Both the position numbers and the translations under genes were made by a program. Below are positions 9,363 to 23,700 of a stretch of DNA of 64,000 bases, in pieces. The stretch is from Diphasiastrum complanatum (taxonomy: Eukaryota; Streptophyta; Lycopodiopsida; Lycopodiales; Lycopodiaceae). The notes under the pieces were generated by a model. That model saw nothing but the letters and a program-made list of their open reading frames with translations, made no database searches and was not told the origin of the DNA. Location of the stretch: contig CM055095.1 in the NCBI GenBank assembly GCA_029204225.1, positions 29,656,414 to 29,720,413 on the forward strand. Reading direction: 5' to 3'. The stretch's first letter is position 1. Each line of letters begins with the position of its first letter.

Positions 9363-12300
9363 CGTCTCTTATTGTCAAGGAGCTGATGACTCCCGACATG
9401 CCTCGATCATCAACGTGTGTCCCAGTGCCGCTCAGATGCTGCCCGGCCCCTTGCCTGTACCCGCTCCTGCCCGTCTTGCCCGTCTGGTTCACATTATATT
9501 TGCATTGCATGCCTTGTATATGCGTGTGGGCGTGGGGTGGTGGTCTGGGTGCTCCCCGCGCGCACTCGAACACACAAAACACACACAAAAGAACCTCTTC
9601 CCTCATTTGCAAGAATCACAAGTTGGAGTTCTGTTTTCTTCTCTACTCACTCTGTATCTCTCTCTCAAACGTTCTCCCTCTCTCGCTCTCCCTCCCATAT
9701 GGAGTTCTCTTCCCACGTTTGCCAAAATTACAAGTTGGAGCTATCTCAAGCTCTCGCTCTGAACGTACTTGCTGGAGATTGTATGTTGCCATCGCTGGGA
9801 CATTTGGGAGATCACTACTGGGAGAGTACGTACTAATGCCATTTCTGGGAAAGCACTCCGTTGCTCCCTCCCTCTCCTCTCTCTTATGCCTGCTGTTGCC
9901 ATCGCTGGGAGAGTTTGTTCCTTGGAGATCGTACTGCTGCCAGTTATTGCTGCCTGAGATCCATTCTCAGGTAATAGGGACAAAGCGGGGGGGGGGGGGC
10001 GCTGGGGCTGGCTGCTCATGTGCTGAAAAACAGAAGGGGCCTTGACTTCTTGGGCTGCTCCATAGCTTTTTAAGATAAGATTTAGGTCAACCTCAAGGCC
10101 GTTTTAGGTAGGCAGCTGAAGCCTTGATCTGATGCAAGCTTTATCCCTTTGCTGTCTATCCTTCCTTTTCCATTTCTAGCCATTTTATTGAATTCTTCCA
10201 TTACTAGAAGTTTTCGTTACAATGGTGGAAAGGGCATATACCAATGAAAGAGGTTTTGCCAAAGATTCAAGACCTTGAGCACAAATTTGAATACGGGAGG
10301 AGCCCAAGCATTGGTCAGCCGTAGTCAAAAATCTATGAGAAAGAGAAAACTCCAATGGTGTTGATGATCTAAGCCACTCTCTTAGAAGATAAGTTGAGAG
10401 AAAGTAAAGCCCTCAACATTATGGTACATAGTAAGTATTCTAGATATGAATGAGGCTGAAAATGAGGTCAATCACTTACTACCATTTTCCACAAGCGTTC
10501 AGGTATGGATATAGCATGAAGAACAAAGAAAGACAATGCCACATTGTTAATCAGATTTACCTCATTGAACAGTCGTAGAGAGGCTCTTAGACAAAGGATC
10601 AAGCTTCGAGGCACACATAAATTCATGGGCGACAATCTCACCCACATATAGGTGTAAGAGTATCCTAAGGCTTTCGAAGAAGCCAAGAAAACCGGGAGGT
10701 GGGTCACTTTAATGACAGTAGGGTGCAATTCATCTAGGTGATTGTGCATAAGGAGTTGCACATCTTGGCAAGGAACACTCATGGGTCTCGACCACACCCA
10801 TTGCGGATACGCTTCTAGAACTACTATGGTGTCCATAGGTTTGGCATGTCTGTAGAGAGACTTCATACACTTAGTTCTCTTAGTGGTTAGACATGATGAG
10901 CAAGTGTGCTATATGTGGGTCAACCTACATGGACATGTTATTGGTCTAGAGAGGGATGTGTTCATTGCTATGTGCTACTTTCCATATTTAGAGGATACTT
11001 TGTTTGTTGATACATCATCTGACATTGTATCATATTTAGAGACTCCAGAGGATACGTACTACTTCTAGGGCTCTTTAATGCATGGACAAGAGGTTGACAA
11101 ATTGATATTCATGACGTGAACTGACCTCTACATACCCCTACACTTGGAAGTGTAGAGTTGGGTATTATCAAAGCATATGCAGAATGGAGATGGTCGAATC
11201 ATTGACCTTCTTCATTTGAGCGAGTCTTCAAGGCGCCAGGTAATTCTAGTATTTCTTTTGTTGATTTATCCTTTAAGGATGACACTAATTTTGAGAATTG
11301 TTGTTTTAATATAGTTGTTTTTGGCCCCCATGACCTCTTCGTATGAATGGGTTCGTAGGATGCCAAGATGTGACTATTCTTTTTGATGACGGTTCTACCC
11401 ATAACTTTATAAATGCTAAACTGGTGCAGAAACTCAAGGCGGCCACACCACGCCAAGTAACCATTTGTATGTGGTGAAAATGGCGTGGGGGGAAGATCGG
11501 CAAGCTTGGGACTAGCTTGTTTCTCAGTTGCCTCTCAAGATTCATGGGTTGACAGGTTCCAAGCAACATGACATTCAATAGTCTTCTTCCTCAGTATCTC
11601 CCTTGATTGGATAGGCTATCTAATTCCAGATGCATCTTTTCTTGTCCCTGCATCCGGTTTTCATTGCTCCTAGGATCACAATGTCCTTTTGTAACTCCAA
11701 AGCATTGATTAAAGCAATGATTCCATCCAAGTTATCTGATTGAGCACTGCTGTTTCATCTTGTCAAACCAGTTTTAGCAAGATTGTTAGCATTATCTCGC
11801 TGAAGAGGCCATAGGTCCATTGATTTCCTCTGTGAGTGAAGCGATGGATATAGTTCTTGATAAATCAAAATAGTAATGCTCCAAATTAATTGATTCATTG
11901 TCCAGATTTGGCCACATTCTAGTCATTTCCAACTCATCATTCTGTTCAAAGAGAGCATTATTATGTTGGAATCAAACAACTTATATTCATTTTGTTGTAA
12001 GCAGCGATTATCTTCTGTTCGATTCCCAAAGATAAATTTGTCATATATACAATGTTGTAAGCAGTGATTATGTTCAGTTCGATCCCCAAAGGTAATTTTT
12101 TTATATATACAAGGATAGTCAGTCGTTTTATTAAGCCTAGAAACTCTCGGATCAGTAATCTCAAAGGATATGTCATGAGCCACATGTTGTTGATGTTGAG
12201 ACTCGATTGGATGATTGAGAGTCGCATGCTGCAATTCCTTGATCCCCTTCAATCCTTCATCAATTGAAGAATTTTCCTCTAAAATACTTTTGTTCGAACC

Positions 12301-15300
12301 AACACTTTGGTGAGCTTGGAATTGGCATATTTAGTTTTGGGGAGTTTTGCTAATGGAGAGTTGAACACACTGGTGTAGGAATTTCTTCTTGCTGAGACTC
12401 CAATTTGATCCGTAGTTGCATCTTTTGTTACCTTATCCTTAGATCTTGAATTAACGCCTTTTGCATTACATCTGCCAAAGTTGGATTTACTTGAATTACT
12501 TTACCAAATGTTGACGGATGTGATCTTGAAGACCACGCAGATAGTGTTGGATGGATAGCTCTTCATTAAGCCACTTCAATTTAAATGCTATCAAACGGAA
12601 CCTCGCATTTTATGCCTTCACTGTACCATTTTGTTCCAGCATATACCAAGAGTCCATATAATAATCTATGAATATTTTTGCACAAAACTCCTTGAAATCA
12701 TCCCATGACTTAGGTTCATACTTTGGATGACGTAACACTACTTGAACGTAGGATATTGCTATGGAAATTTTGCCCTGATCAGAGATAAGATGTAGTCGAA
12801 GATTCTCATCGACAATAGATAACCAGTCATCAATATGTAATGAACTCATTTCTCCTTCAAAGGTTGGTATGTTCTCAAAAGGAACATCGTCAGGATTTCA
12901 TTGAATATTGATCCGTTGATGTTGACTTGCCTTTGACAAACTGCTCTCACCATTGTAATAGGAACTAGGAATGGTCACTATGCTCCCATAACTAGTATTG
13001 TCTCCTATTCGTAACCTAGTGGTTCCAGCAATTGGTTTAAGAGCCATAGAGGAAGCATCTTCTGTTTGCATGGATGTACCGTTGAATGCTATTGTACAAA
13101 GAGAAGATTGGTATTCAGAATTATCTTCTTCAACTTCGTATTGTTCGGAACAAGCTTCGTTATCATCATTGTAGTCTCCATCATCACCGATGTAATGATT
13201 GGGATGCACTCTGTCTCTTGACAATGTAATCTTTTGTTGTACATGTTGTGAACCGTTGGATCTTCTTCATCATAATCACTACTTTCAGGGATATCATTTG
13301 GTTGACCTGTAGGCTCATATTGGTTCTCATGTTGCCATTCAGAGTGACTATGACTCTCATAATCAACAATGCTATACTCGATTTCATCTGGGCCATCGTT
13401 ATATTCGTCTGCATCATCAAGCTGATATTCCTGATCTTGTAGTTGACAAACATGATCCCCATCGGAATATTGTTCATGCTCGTTCGTATCATCACATTGC
13501 TGATCATCCTGTTGACAATCGCCACCATCATCACATTCCTCCTCATCTTGTTGACAATCATCACCACTATCATCATACTCGTCACTTTGGATATCGTACT
13601 CATAATCATTTCCATCCCATTGATCTTCATAATCGGACATATATTCATTATCAGTGTCCATGATATAGTGACAAGTATGGGTTATGGGTCCACAAAACTG
13701 AATGAAGTGGGAAGAATTTAAAACAATTGCAAATTTCACTGGTAAAATCACAAATTTGCTAGTAACAAATTTGTTCTTCTCCACCGTCCCAAAATTCCGA
13801 GTCCTCGAAGAATGTAACCTGCAAGTTTTAGGGAACAATAATAGTTTCTGGCAAATTGACTTTGTTTCAGTGATTGGTTTTGGCTTTTATACCATTGCTA
13901 TCATGTCAAGATCGACGTAATGATCAATTCTGCTTTTTGTTGTGTCGAAACCTGAGGTCACACGAAAGCGATATGGAAGTTTAAAGAACAAAGCTTAAAA
14001 AATGTGAACAACTTAAGATAGAAGGGGTCCTAAAAAAAATAAAAATCAAAATGAAAAGTAAATAATGATGATGGAAACGTTGACCATGTTCTTAGCTCGA
14101 AAAACTAAACACTTTTTGTTCTTACAGTGTGTTGGAATCCGACTTGAAACAAAAAAAGATAGAGGGGTTTGAAAAAGTAAAACTATGAAACTTAAAAAAA
14201 GGGGCCTTAAGAAATATAAATTGGATTGTAAATTTCTTTTGGAATCCTTGAAACATTTGCCCGTCGAAAAAGAATGTCGTAAACAAAATTAAAGTTTAAC
14301 GGTATTTTTTTTATGTGATCATTATGTTGGGATGGCATGTGCTCATGAAAGGAAAATGGATCGCAAAAGAAATAAGAGAAAATTGAGAAATAAATGTATA
14401 TAAAATTTGCGGGCATAGAGATGGAGGAAAGAATTTTAAAAGTATATTCTGGGAATTGGATGAGGGAGACGTAGGACAGAGGGGTTGGGGCCAGGCACAC
14501 GAGGAGAGAGGAGAGGGAACGGTGATCACTGATCACCAATCCATATATTTGTGATGCTAAGGACCTTCATCGCCGTAAGGCTAGGTGGTCGGAACTCATT
14601 CAACAGTTTATGTTCGACGTTAAGTATCGTAAAGGTATGTCGACCAGTGTTGCCGATGCCGTGAGTCGGATTGGAGAGGTTAATCAGTTATGCTTTGCTG
14701 AAATCCAATCTGATTTGTATCTTTCACTTTGGGATCTTTGTCGAACCGATGGGTTTTTCGGTCGCATCTGGCTAGATGTCATGACGGGAAATGACAAGAT
14801 ACTTGAAGATTATTCCATAAGGAATAGCCTGCTTTTCTATAAGGGAAAGGTTTGTGAGCCGGATAGAGAGGACTTGTGGGCCCAAATCCTGCAGCAGTGT
14901 CATCACAATCGTTGTGCTGGTCACCCAGGCATATAGACACGTGACCTTGTCAGGCAGAACTTTTTCTGGCCAAAGATGAAAGGTCATGTCAAGGCATATG
15001 TTCAAGGTTGTGAACAATGCCAGCAAAATAAAGCAGAAAGACTCAAAGTAGCGGGTCTTCTACATCCTTTGAAAATTTCCAACAAGAAATGGGAAAGTAT
15101 TTCAAAGGATTTTGTGACTGGACTCCCTAGAAATGGGAAGGGTCACGATGCCCTTTGGGTGGTGGTTGAGAGGCTAACCAAAATGGCGCAATTTATACCA
15201 ACTAAATCAACTGTCAAGGCATCTGAACTAGCCCAGCTTTTTGTTGATAAGTTGTTTTGATTGTATGGCTTGCCAAATGATATTGTTAGTGACCATGACT

Positions 15301-17635
15301 CCAAATTCGCTGGCAAGTTCTGGCAGTCAGTTTTTGATAAACTTAAAACAACCCTTAGTCTCAGTTCTTTAGATCACCCAGAATATGATGGGCAGATAGA
15401 ACGTATGAACTAGATGTTGGAAGATATGCTTAGAGCATATGTCTCTCACAGATAATCTGATTGGGAAACGTATCTCCCAATAGTTGAGTTTGCGCACAAT
15501 AGTGCAAAGCATTCTACCACTGGATTTAGTCCTTTTATGCTGATGTATGGCTTTCAGCTGCATTCGCCAATTTCTGATCGGACTCAAAGGTCTCAAGGTG
15601 CGAGCTGCAGTAGATTTTCTGGAAGATATCTGCAAGTGGCCAAAGAAAGCATTAAAACCACTCAGAATAGAGCTCACCACGGTCAATCACCTCGAGAATT
15701 TGAGGTCGGAACCTGGGTGTATCTTAAAATCCCTAAGGATTCTACGGTACTGAGGACGGGGAAATTTCATAAGCTATCTCCACGGTATAGCGGTCTTTAG
15801 AAGGTTGTAAAGGAAATCAACCGGGTCGCTTATTAGCAAGATCTTTCAATTGGGGCTTATCGAAGATCCAAGCTTGCTTGATGGTCGTCTATAGCTCCAG
15901 TGCACGGGGGAGAGGTGGCAGCACCTCTATGGATGGGTGGTAACGTAGCGTTTGTAACCTGATTGTGTCTTAGCAATGACCGGAGTTGATGATGGGGATT
16001 CTAATAGGGTGGCCTCATAGCTTCCTACTCATCATCACCACCTTTTGAGGGCTGAGAGACCCCTCGCTTTCCTTAGTCTCTTCATCAGAGCTACTGAAGC
16101 TACAGTCTAGATGCTACTCAACAACTTGAGCTTGTCCCACATGCAAAGATTTGCAGCTACTAGAAAGTACCCAAGATTAAAGACTCAAGACGTAACCTAG
16201 ATACTATAGTTTACTGTTTAGAAACCTTAATTCATAAAATTTCAAAACTAAAACTATAATTTGTAATTAGATGATAGATCATAGATGATACATCATACTA
16301 GATAGGAATTGCGAGCTTTCAAGCAATATTGCTGAAATACAAGTTATCATTTATCAAGCAAGCCCACTTGATCATGCAATAGACTCACAATGCAAGATGA
16401 CACATTTATTCTCCTCCATGACCTGGGAACCTTGGCAATGTCGATCTTGTGAAGGTTTACTTAAAGTTTAAAGAATTGGTGTATCCATGACTCGTGACTC
16501 ACGCCACATGTGACACAAATTACAATGGATTATGGATTATGGTTCGTGAATCGTTAGACTAGTCAGCTTTCACAAATTACAATGGATTATGGTTCATGAA
16601 TCGTTAGACTAGTCAGCTTTTAGCTTTCAAATATCAAGTGACAAGTTTCAGCACTCAAGTTCAAGAATCAAGCTCAAGTCTCAAATACAAAGCTAAAAGT
16701 TGAAAGTTCAAACAATTACCTGCATCTGCTCTTTGGCCTCCATCATCTTCTATAGAAAGCGTAGGTTTGGATGCACATAGATTAGCCTTTCTAATTGATT
16801 TTTGCAGAGCCTATTTGTCTTCTTGGTGTGTATGAGGGAGTAGATGCTTCAGTTTCCCTCACAAGTTGTTGTGGTGCAGTCTTGTGAGAGGAGTCTTGAT
16901 GCGATGCATTGTAGCCTAGGGGTGCACCTTTTGTACTTATACCACCAAGACACTTGCCTCTAGTGGCCTACTCTATCTTGTTATGTGAGGCGGTTTCTCC
17001 AAAAAATCGTTCGTTGCAAGCCTGTGTTAGGGACCCAACCTTTTTGGTCCCAAAACCCAGAATTGAAACCGGACACTAGACTAGGCTTGTTGACTTGACC
17101 AGTGACTCGTGGACCGCATGCATGCCACTTTTCGTAATTAGAGATGTGTGCTTGGCTGGGAGACTTCTACGTTGGAGGTATACAAGGGGAGGAGATCTTA
17201 GGAATGTTGCACGAATTTGGGTATTCGAACAATGAATCACGATTCGAATCGACAACCTGTTCGAATAGGACGACTGGTAAAAAAAGGGCCTTTTAGACCT
17301 ATTGAGAGAGAGAGAGAAGAAGAAGAATAAGCTTTATTAACGTCTTGAAGGCACCCATAGGTGCATAAGACACATACATATGTACAAAGATGCATGGGAG
17401 CATCGTCAATGTGTAGACTGAAGAAAATTGTACATGAGAACTAAGAAGTGTGCCTCATCTTCAAGCTCACGCATAGAACAGAGGCTACATAATCTATGCT
17501 CACGTGAGATATTCCAACAGCGACCAGTCTCAACAACAAGCTGATGGGAAGAGGTGCATAGCTATCCAATGCGGTAACGCAAGCCGTATGAGAGTGACTG
17601 TGAGAGATACAGCGGGAGCAGAGGTAAACCCGCTG

Positions 17636-17717
<82 letters not shown>

Positions 17718-20700
17718 CATTGTGTGGTGTGTGTTTGGGCTTTTTTTTTTGTGTGTGTGTGATAACTTATAAGCTATTAAGCCTTGGCCCCTTAGCCATT
17801 GATAATAACTAGCTAAGTGCTCTTGGAAGTTGGGATTCTCCAAGATGTAGTAAGTAGTCTCCATAGTACCATACAAAATAATTGATTATTGGAGTCCTCA
17901 GTCCTCAGTCTTGGACTTGCATTGTCTTTTTACCCATCCTGGATGACTTCGAGTTCTATCATTAGTATGCGATGGTACAAATGGGGAACCGGTCCCTTGA
18001 TCATTACTTGCAAGATTTTTAAGAGTAAACTCTCGTTTTGCAACTAGCACAGTCCTGCCTTGGTAAAATTACATTTTATTTTGGGTTTACCCAAATATTT
18101 TCAGCCTCTTACCCTCGAGCATGCGATTCATTATTCCCGCATATATGATGATACTATATATTGCCTAGGCTCGAAACTGCAAAAGCCGTTCTTTTCGAAG
18201 AAAGGAAAAGAAAAAGTGAAGGAGGTTTTGTCAGGACATAATAGATCAAAGCCAAGAGGCCTTCGCTAAAGCCATAAGAGACAATTTGTGCTTTAACTGC
18301 ATGGAATCAGGTCATATAGCAAAGGAATGCCCGAAGAAAAGGAGGCATGCTAAAGGGGTCAAGATGCTAGGTAACTCTAGCATATCTAAGATTGATGTTT
18401 CCTTTGCTAATGATTCTGTTTGTGTGCATTGTTGCTTTAACACAATAGTTTTTGGCTCCCCATGTCCTGATTCAGATGAATGGGGTTGTCAGTGGCCAAG
18501 TTATTACAGTTTTGTTTGATGACGGTTCTACACATAATTTTATCAACTCTAAGTTGTTGTGGAGGATAAAGGTGGAAACAAAGCAAACTAACCACGAATA
18601 TGTGGTAAAGCTGGCCATGGGAGCTGAAAGTAAAAAATGGGACTGGATAGTCCCACGTCTACCACTACAAATTCAAGCCTATAACGATAACTTAGACTTT
18701 CACATTATGAATTTGGATAAAGTAGACGTGATACCCCTAACCGCAGCCCTGCCATCTCTGGAAGTAGAGGGGCCAACTACATCTGCTTGTGGTGTAGATG
18801 TACTAACCTTGAGCCTAGGTGGTTGCATACCCGCTTGAAGTAGATGATCCTATTGCAACAAATGAAATCAGAAAACATTTAATTGCTACAAGTGACAATG
18901 CACATTCATCATCTAAAATTCAAGTTTCAAAAGAAAAAGAATCAGGTCACAAATGTATGATGCTCACGTGTAGTTGGAGAACCATATCCTCGTTCCGAAC
19001 AGCTCCTAGTCTCGCAATCGTGGTTGAGAGACCTGGTGGTGCTTGTGGGCATGCTCCAATCACAAAGCTATGCAAACAAAGGTGCGCTCGAATACACATT
19101 GAATCGCTTGTGTAGCTCACGTGACAATAATTACATGTCCATCGTTCTGTGTCCAAGCTACCATATGCCAAAGAAACTGTGGCGTGATCCCATATGGGAT
19201 CTCTAGATCTTACACCATGACAATCTCTAGTCTCTAACTCCTAAAGGCTAACTCTAGTCTCTCCTAGCTTTCAGGTTGCTTTCCCTACTCCTAACTCCTA
19301 GAGTCTTAACTCCTAACTCTCTTAACTTCTAACTTCTAAGTTTTAACACTCCTAGCACCTCTAGTACCTAACACTAGATTCACACACCCCTAATTTGTAA
19401 GTCCTCTTTCTTGAATCAATCTCTTATTACCTAATAGAGGCTAATACCTCCTCTCCTATTCTCTCTCGTAACTCCTGACTCTAGTCTTTCCTGACTTCTA
19501 ACCCTCCTAACACTAAAGTTTAAATTCACACACTCCTAAATTCACACACCCGTTTCAAGTTTTTTCATCTCCTTCTTTATTGACCTAATACCTTCTCTCC
19601 TATTATCTCTGCTAATATTCTCTCCTCTCTTTTCTCCTCTCCTTTCCTTTCCTTATCTCCTTTATCCTTTGTCCTATTCTCTCTCCCTTGAAATTTAGCG
19701 CAAAAAACACTACCTGCACCGGTTTGGAATTGCTATGGGGAATTGGGAATGGCAGTTCCAAAAAAATTTAGTCCTGATTTTTTGTCTCAAATTTGGCCGG
19801 ACCATTTTTTTGATGGATCGTGATTTGTAAGCCAACGAATCGCGATTCACTTTGCCTTTTGACATTTAAATGTTTTGTTTGGGCCCATAGAACATTGCTA
19901 TAGAGGGAAGTTAGTAATGATGCTGTATTCTATTCTCTTTTATGTAAAGTTTTTGGATGAGATTTTTGCAAATGGGAGTACCTATTTGATGTCTGCATCT
20001 CTGGAAGGACGAAGGCCATAATGTAACTGCTTTAAAAAAACATCTTTGGACTTGTGATTAATCCTCTTAAAATTTTTCACTGTTGTTGAATACTCATCCA
20101 ATGAATGTAAAAAAGCGTGGCAGGCTCTCAATGGTATAATATAGGTTATGAGAATGTAGTTATGTCACTATTTATTGAATCAAGCAGTAAGCTTTAACGA
20201 ACGAAATCATGAGATATTCGACTCCATAGGCATTGATTAACTTTCAAATAAATAGAGTCAAAAACTTAGAATTGCATGCATGTTGAAATTGGAGTAGATG
20301 ACAACTTCATGTCTCATTTAAGTTCTGCAAATGAATTACAATAAATATCACATGATGTTTTCACAGCATGTTTGCTACATAACTGTGTTTCTGCCACTAC
20401 CTTTTGGTCAACCATAAGAATGAGAGAAGGAATGAGTTATTTTGATCAGGTCTTTTGTTGATCTCAATTCTTTTTTCTTCATAATTGAGACTTATTTGTC
20501 TTTTGCTGATTTGCAGGTGAATAATATGCTAAAGCAATTGCCAGAGGAGGAATTTGGACCTTCTATACGATTTCGTGAATATTCTTTCTTGGAAAACCCT
20601 CGTCTGCCTGAGAAGGTTAGCATTCAAGCTTTGCAGGAGCTTCTGTCTTACCAACTTATGTGTAGGGCAACTGTTTCAGACGGCATGTACATTTGGAGTG

Positions 20701-23700
20701 TTGATGAATGTTTTGGCTTCTTCATAGCGTAAGCAGTGCCATTTTGCCAAATTTCAGCCTGTATGATGTTTCGACTTGTAAAAAGACAAAAGAAAACATG
20801 TAGTATCTAATAATCTCCCCTGAAACTGCTTATATATAAAAGAAAAAATTCCATGCTCATATAAGGATCAATCATTGCAATTTTTTCTTTTTCAGGTCAA
20901 AACCTCTAAGTTGCAGGTGGACATCTGTGATAAAGATGCAAGTGATTGCAACTTGATATTCTCTTTGGGTCCATTTTCTCAAGTTTACAACTTGGCAAGA
21001 CACAATACAGAGGATCAGGTAAAGATTCCTCATTGCTTTACTTGCTTGTCATCTTGATATGTAAATTTCATCTATACATAAGGACTTGTTTTAGAGTTGA
21101 AAATATTTAAGTCTAAACTGGAAACATATAGTATCACACATTTTATTCCTATTTTTGAAGAAAATCACCAATGTTCACTCAAGGATGCGACCTGATTTTC
21201 AAAACAATGGTACCCTAGAAAGTTATAGATCTGTTTATGTCCTCCAAGCTGGTTAATCGAATGTTCAGTCTTTATAATGTTCTAATACTAGATATCACCA
21301 TCTTAAAGCCACCTGCACCTGTACAAAGAGTCGGTCAAGACAACTATACAAGTTGTCCATTAGCACAATCATTAGCCTGCCTTGCACGATGGTTGTAGTT
21401 GAAATATTCGACGTATAGGAGTGATCATGGCATTTTCACCTTTATATCTTTCATTTGCTGCTGCTGAAATAATTTTCCTACTTCAAAGGACTTTTCTTTA
21501 TTATCACTCTTCAAGACAGTTTCACTTAAGATGTAAGAAAGCTGATATGTTCCATCTTGTTTTTCACACTTTCTGATATCAATTGTCTTCATATGCCTCA
21601 CAAGATACAAGCTGTGACCTCTCTTCGTATATATATTATCAAGGATATGTATACAAACTTGATCCTCATCATCATTTACATCAAACTTAGAATGTAACTT
21701 ATCATAAATATTCTCAACATTTATTGATTCATCTAAAACACTCTCATTGGTGTCACATATTTTATTCTAAAATATATCACAAATCTAACTATTTTCATAT
21801 TCTTCTATCATAGTACATCTCCTCAAATGATTCATTTATGAACTCGAAGGGGTAGTGATCAACTTCAATTTTCCTCATTCATGTCTTCAAGAAACCCTAA
21901 ATCATCATCAACCAAATATGAAATTTCTGCATTTTCTCTTACCACTTACTCACCATGTGGACCTTTTCCTTCATTTTTGGTATGCTCTTCGTTGCATTGA
22001 AGTGTGTCGCCATGAAAAAATTGTGTTATTGCTGGCTTTCTTCCGCAAAGTTTGTTAGATGATATTCTTCACTATTTTGGGACTACTAACATTCTTTGGA
22101 GCGTTTCCCATGCTTGAGACAGTGAGGTTACAAGTTATGAATGAAGCCACAATTGATCTAGAGCTAAGCTATGAAAGCATCACATAAGCAAGACTTAACC
22201 CTAGAAAGCAGGAAAGAGAGAGATCAATATCATCAGCTGAGTAACAAATGATACAGATTCCCTACTTATAGCCTAGAGGAAGCCCTAAAAGGAAGCTTCC
22301 AGTGGTTAGGGCCCAATTGGGAGGGATAATAGTGCACCCTCCAAGAAGGCCCCCACTCTCCAGTAATATGTCCAAATGTCCAAATAATGAATAATAAGGC
22401 CCAAGGCCAACCATATAGTCTAAGTGTCAATAATGAATAAAAAAGGGCCCAAGGCCTGCTTATGCATAAAGTAAAGTAAATGTAAATGGACGTGGCGAAT
22501 GTAATGAGCCGATTCATAACTCTCCCCGACACAAAAAAAAAGACCCAACTGCCGAAAAGAAACTGGATCAAACAGCAGCAAGCCCTGGTGCATCAACAAC
22601 TAGAGCAGCATCTAATGTAGAGGAATCAACAAGTGCAGCAAGAGCACGGTCTTGATTCGCAAGTGATGGTGTATGATAAAAGACATCAATAGGCTCCCAT
22701 GTGGCCTCAACAGGACGACCGTCCCACTGCATCAAAAACTGAATCTGCCGACAGCGTTAACTATGTTGTATGAATTTCGTGTTCATCCATTTGGTGTTCA
22801 GAATGGTCCACCGACATTTCAGAATGCTATGAATAATATTCTACGTCCTCTTTTAGGTGTTTGTGTCTTAGTTTATTTTGATGACATTCTTGTTTGTAGT
22901 ACTTCTTTGTCTGATCATGTAAAACATCTATCCTTTGTGTTTGAATCACTTGTTAAGCATCAACTGTTCGCCAAAATGTCCAAATGTTCTTTTGCCGTTG
23001 CTGAAATCAAATTTTTGGGTTTTCTTATTTTTGGTGGACATATTCGTCGTGATCCTCGGAAAGTTCAGGCCATTGAGAATTGGCATGTCCCAACCGATGT
23101 TCATTCAATTCGTATGTTTTTAGGTATGGCAACCCATCTTCATCGTCCTGTTAAGTATTTTGCCACTGTGGCTGCTCCGCTTCATTCGTTACTAAAGCAG
23201 TCTCATACCTTTGTTTGGACTTCTGAGTGTCAAACTGCTTTTGGTGCTTTACGTCATGCCATTGTTTCTGCTACTGTTATGTGTCTCCCCCAGTTTGATT
23301 AGCATTTTATTGTTGAGACTGATGCTAGTGCTATTGGTTTAGGTGCTCTTCTACGTCAGTTCGAGTGTGTTATTGCTTATGAGTCTCGTCGTTTGCGCTC
23401 TTATGAGCAACGTTACTCTGTACATGAAAAAAAGCTACTTGTTGTCATCCATGCTCTTAAGAAATGGCGCCATTATTTGTATCGTGTTCCCTTTGATATT
23501 ATTACTGATCATCAGTCTCTCCGTTATCTTTTTTCTCAGCGTGATCTTAGTGATCATCAATATCGTTGGTTACAATTTTTACAGTCTTTTCATTTTGATA
23601 TTTTGTATCGTTCAGGCAAGGCAAACACGGCAGCTGATGCTTTATCTCATCTTCCTGCATTGTTACATAATAGTATTGTTGCTTCAATTCCTTCTTGGTT

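Noticed and set aside
9386-10045. 219-codon plus-strand frame in the host intron
   Set aside because: All three plus frames are partly open in this C/T-rich segment, composition is biased, and the peptide continuity of the flanking exons excludes it as an exon.
13443-13721. Plus-strand hydrophobic frame resembling a membrane protein
   Set aside because: It is the antisense of the acidic gag codons (GAT/GAC read as ATC/GTC), so the Ile/Leu/Thr richness is a by-product.
17210-19860. Possible non-autonomous hAT element between GTTGCACGAAT (17,217) and GAATCGCGATTC (19,838)
   Set aside because: The ends do not form matching inverted repeats, and no 8-bp duplication was found; only the short palindromic motif is shared.
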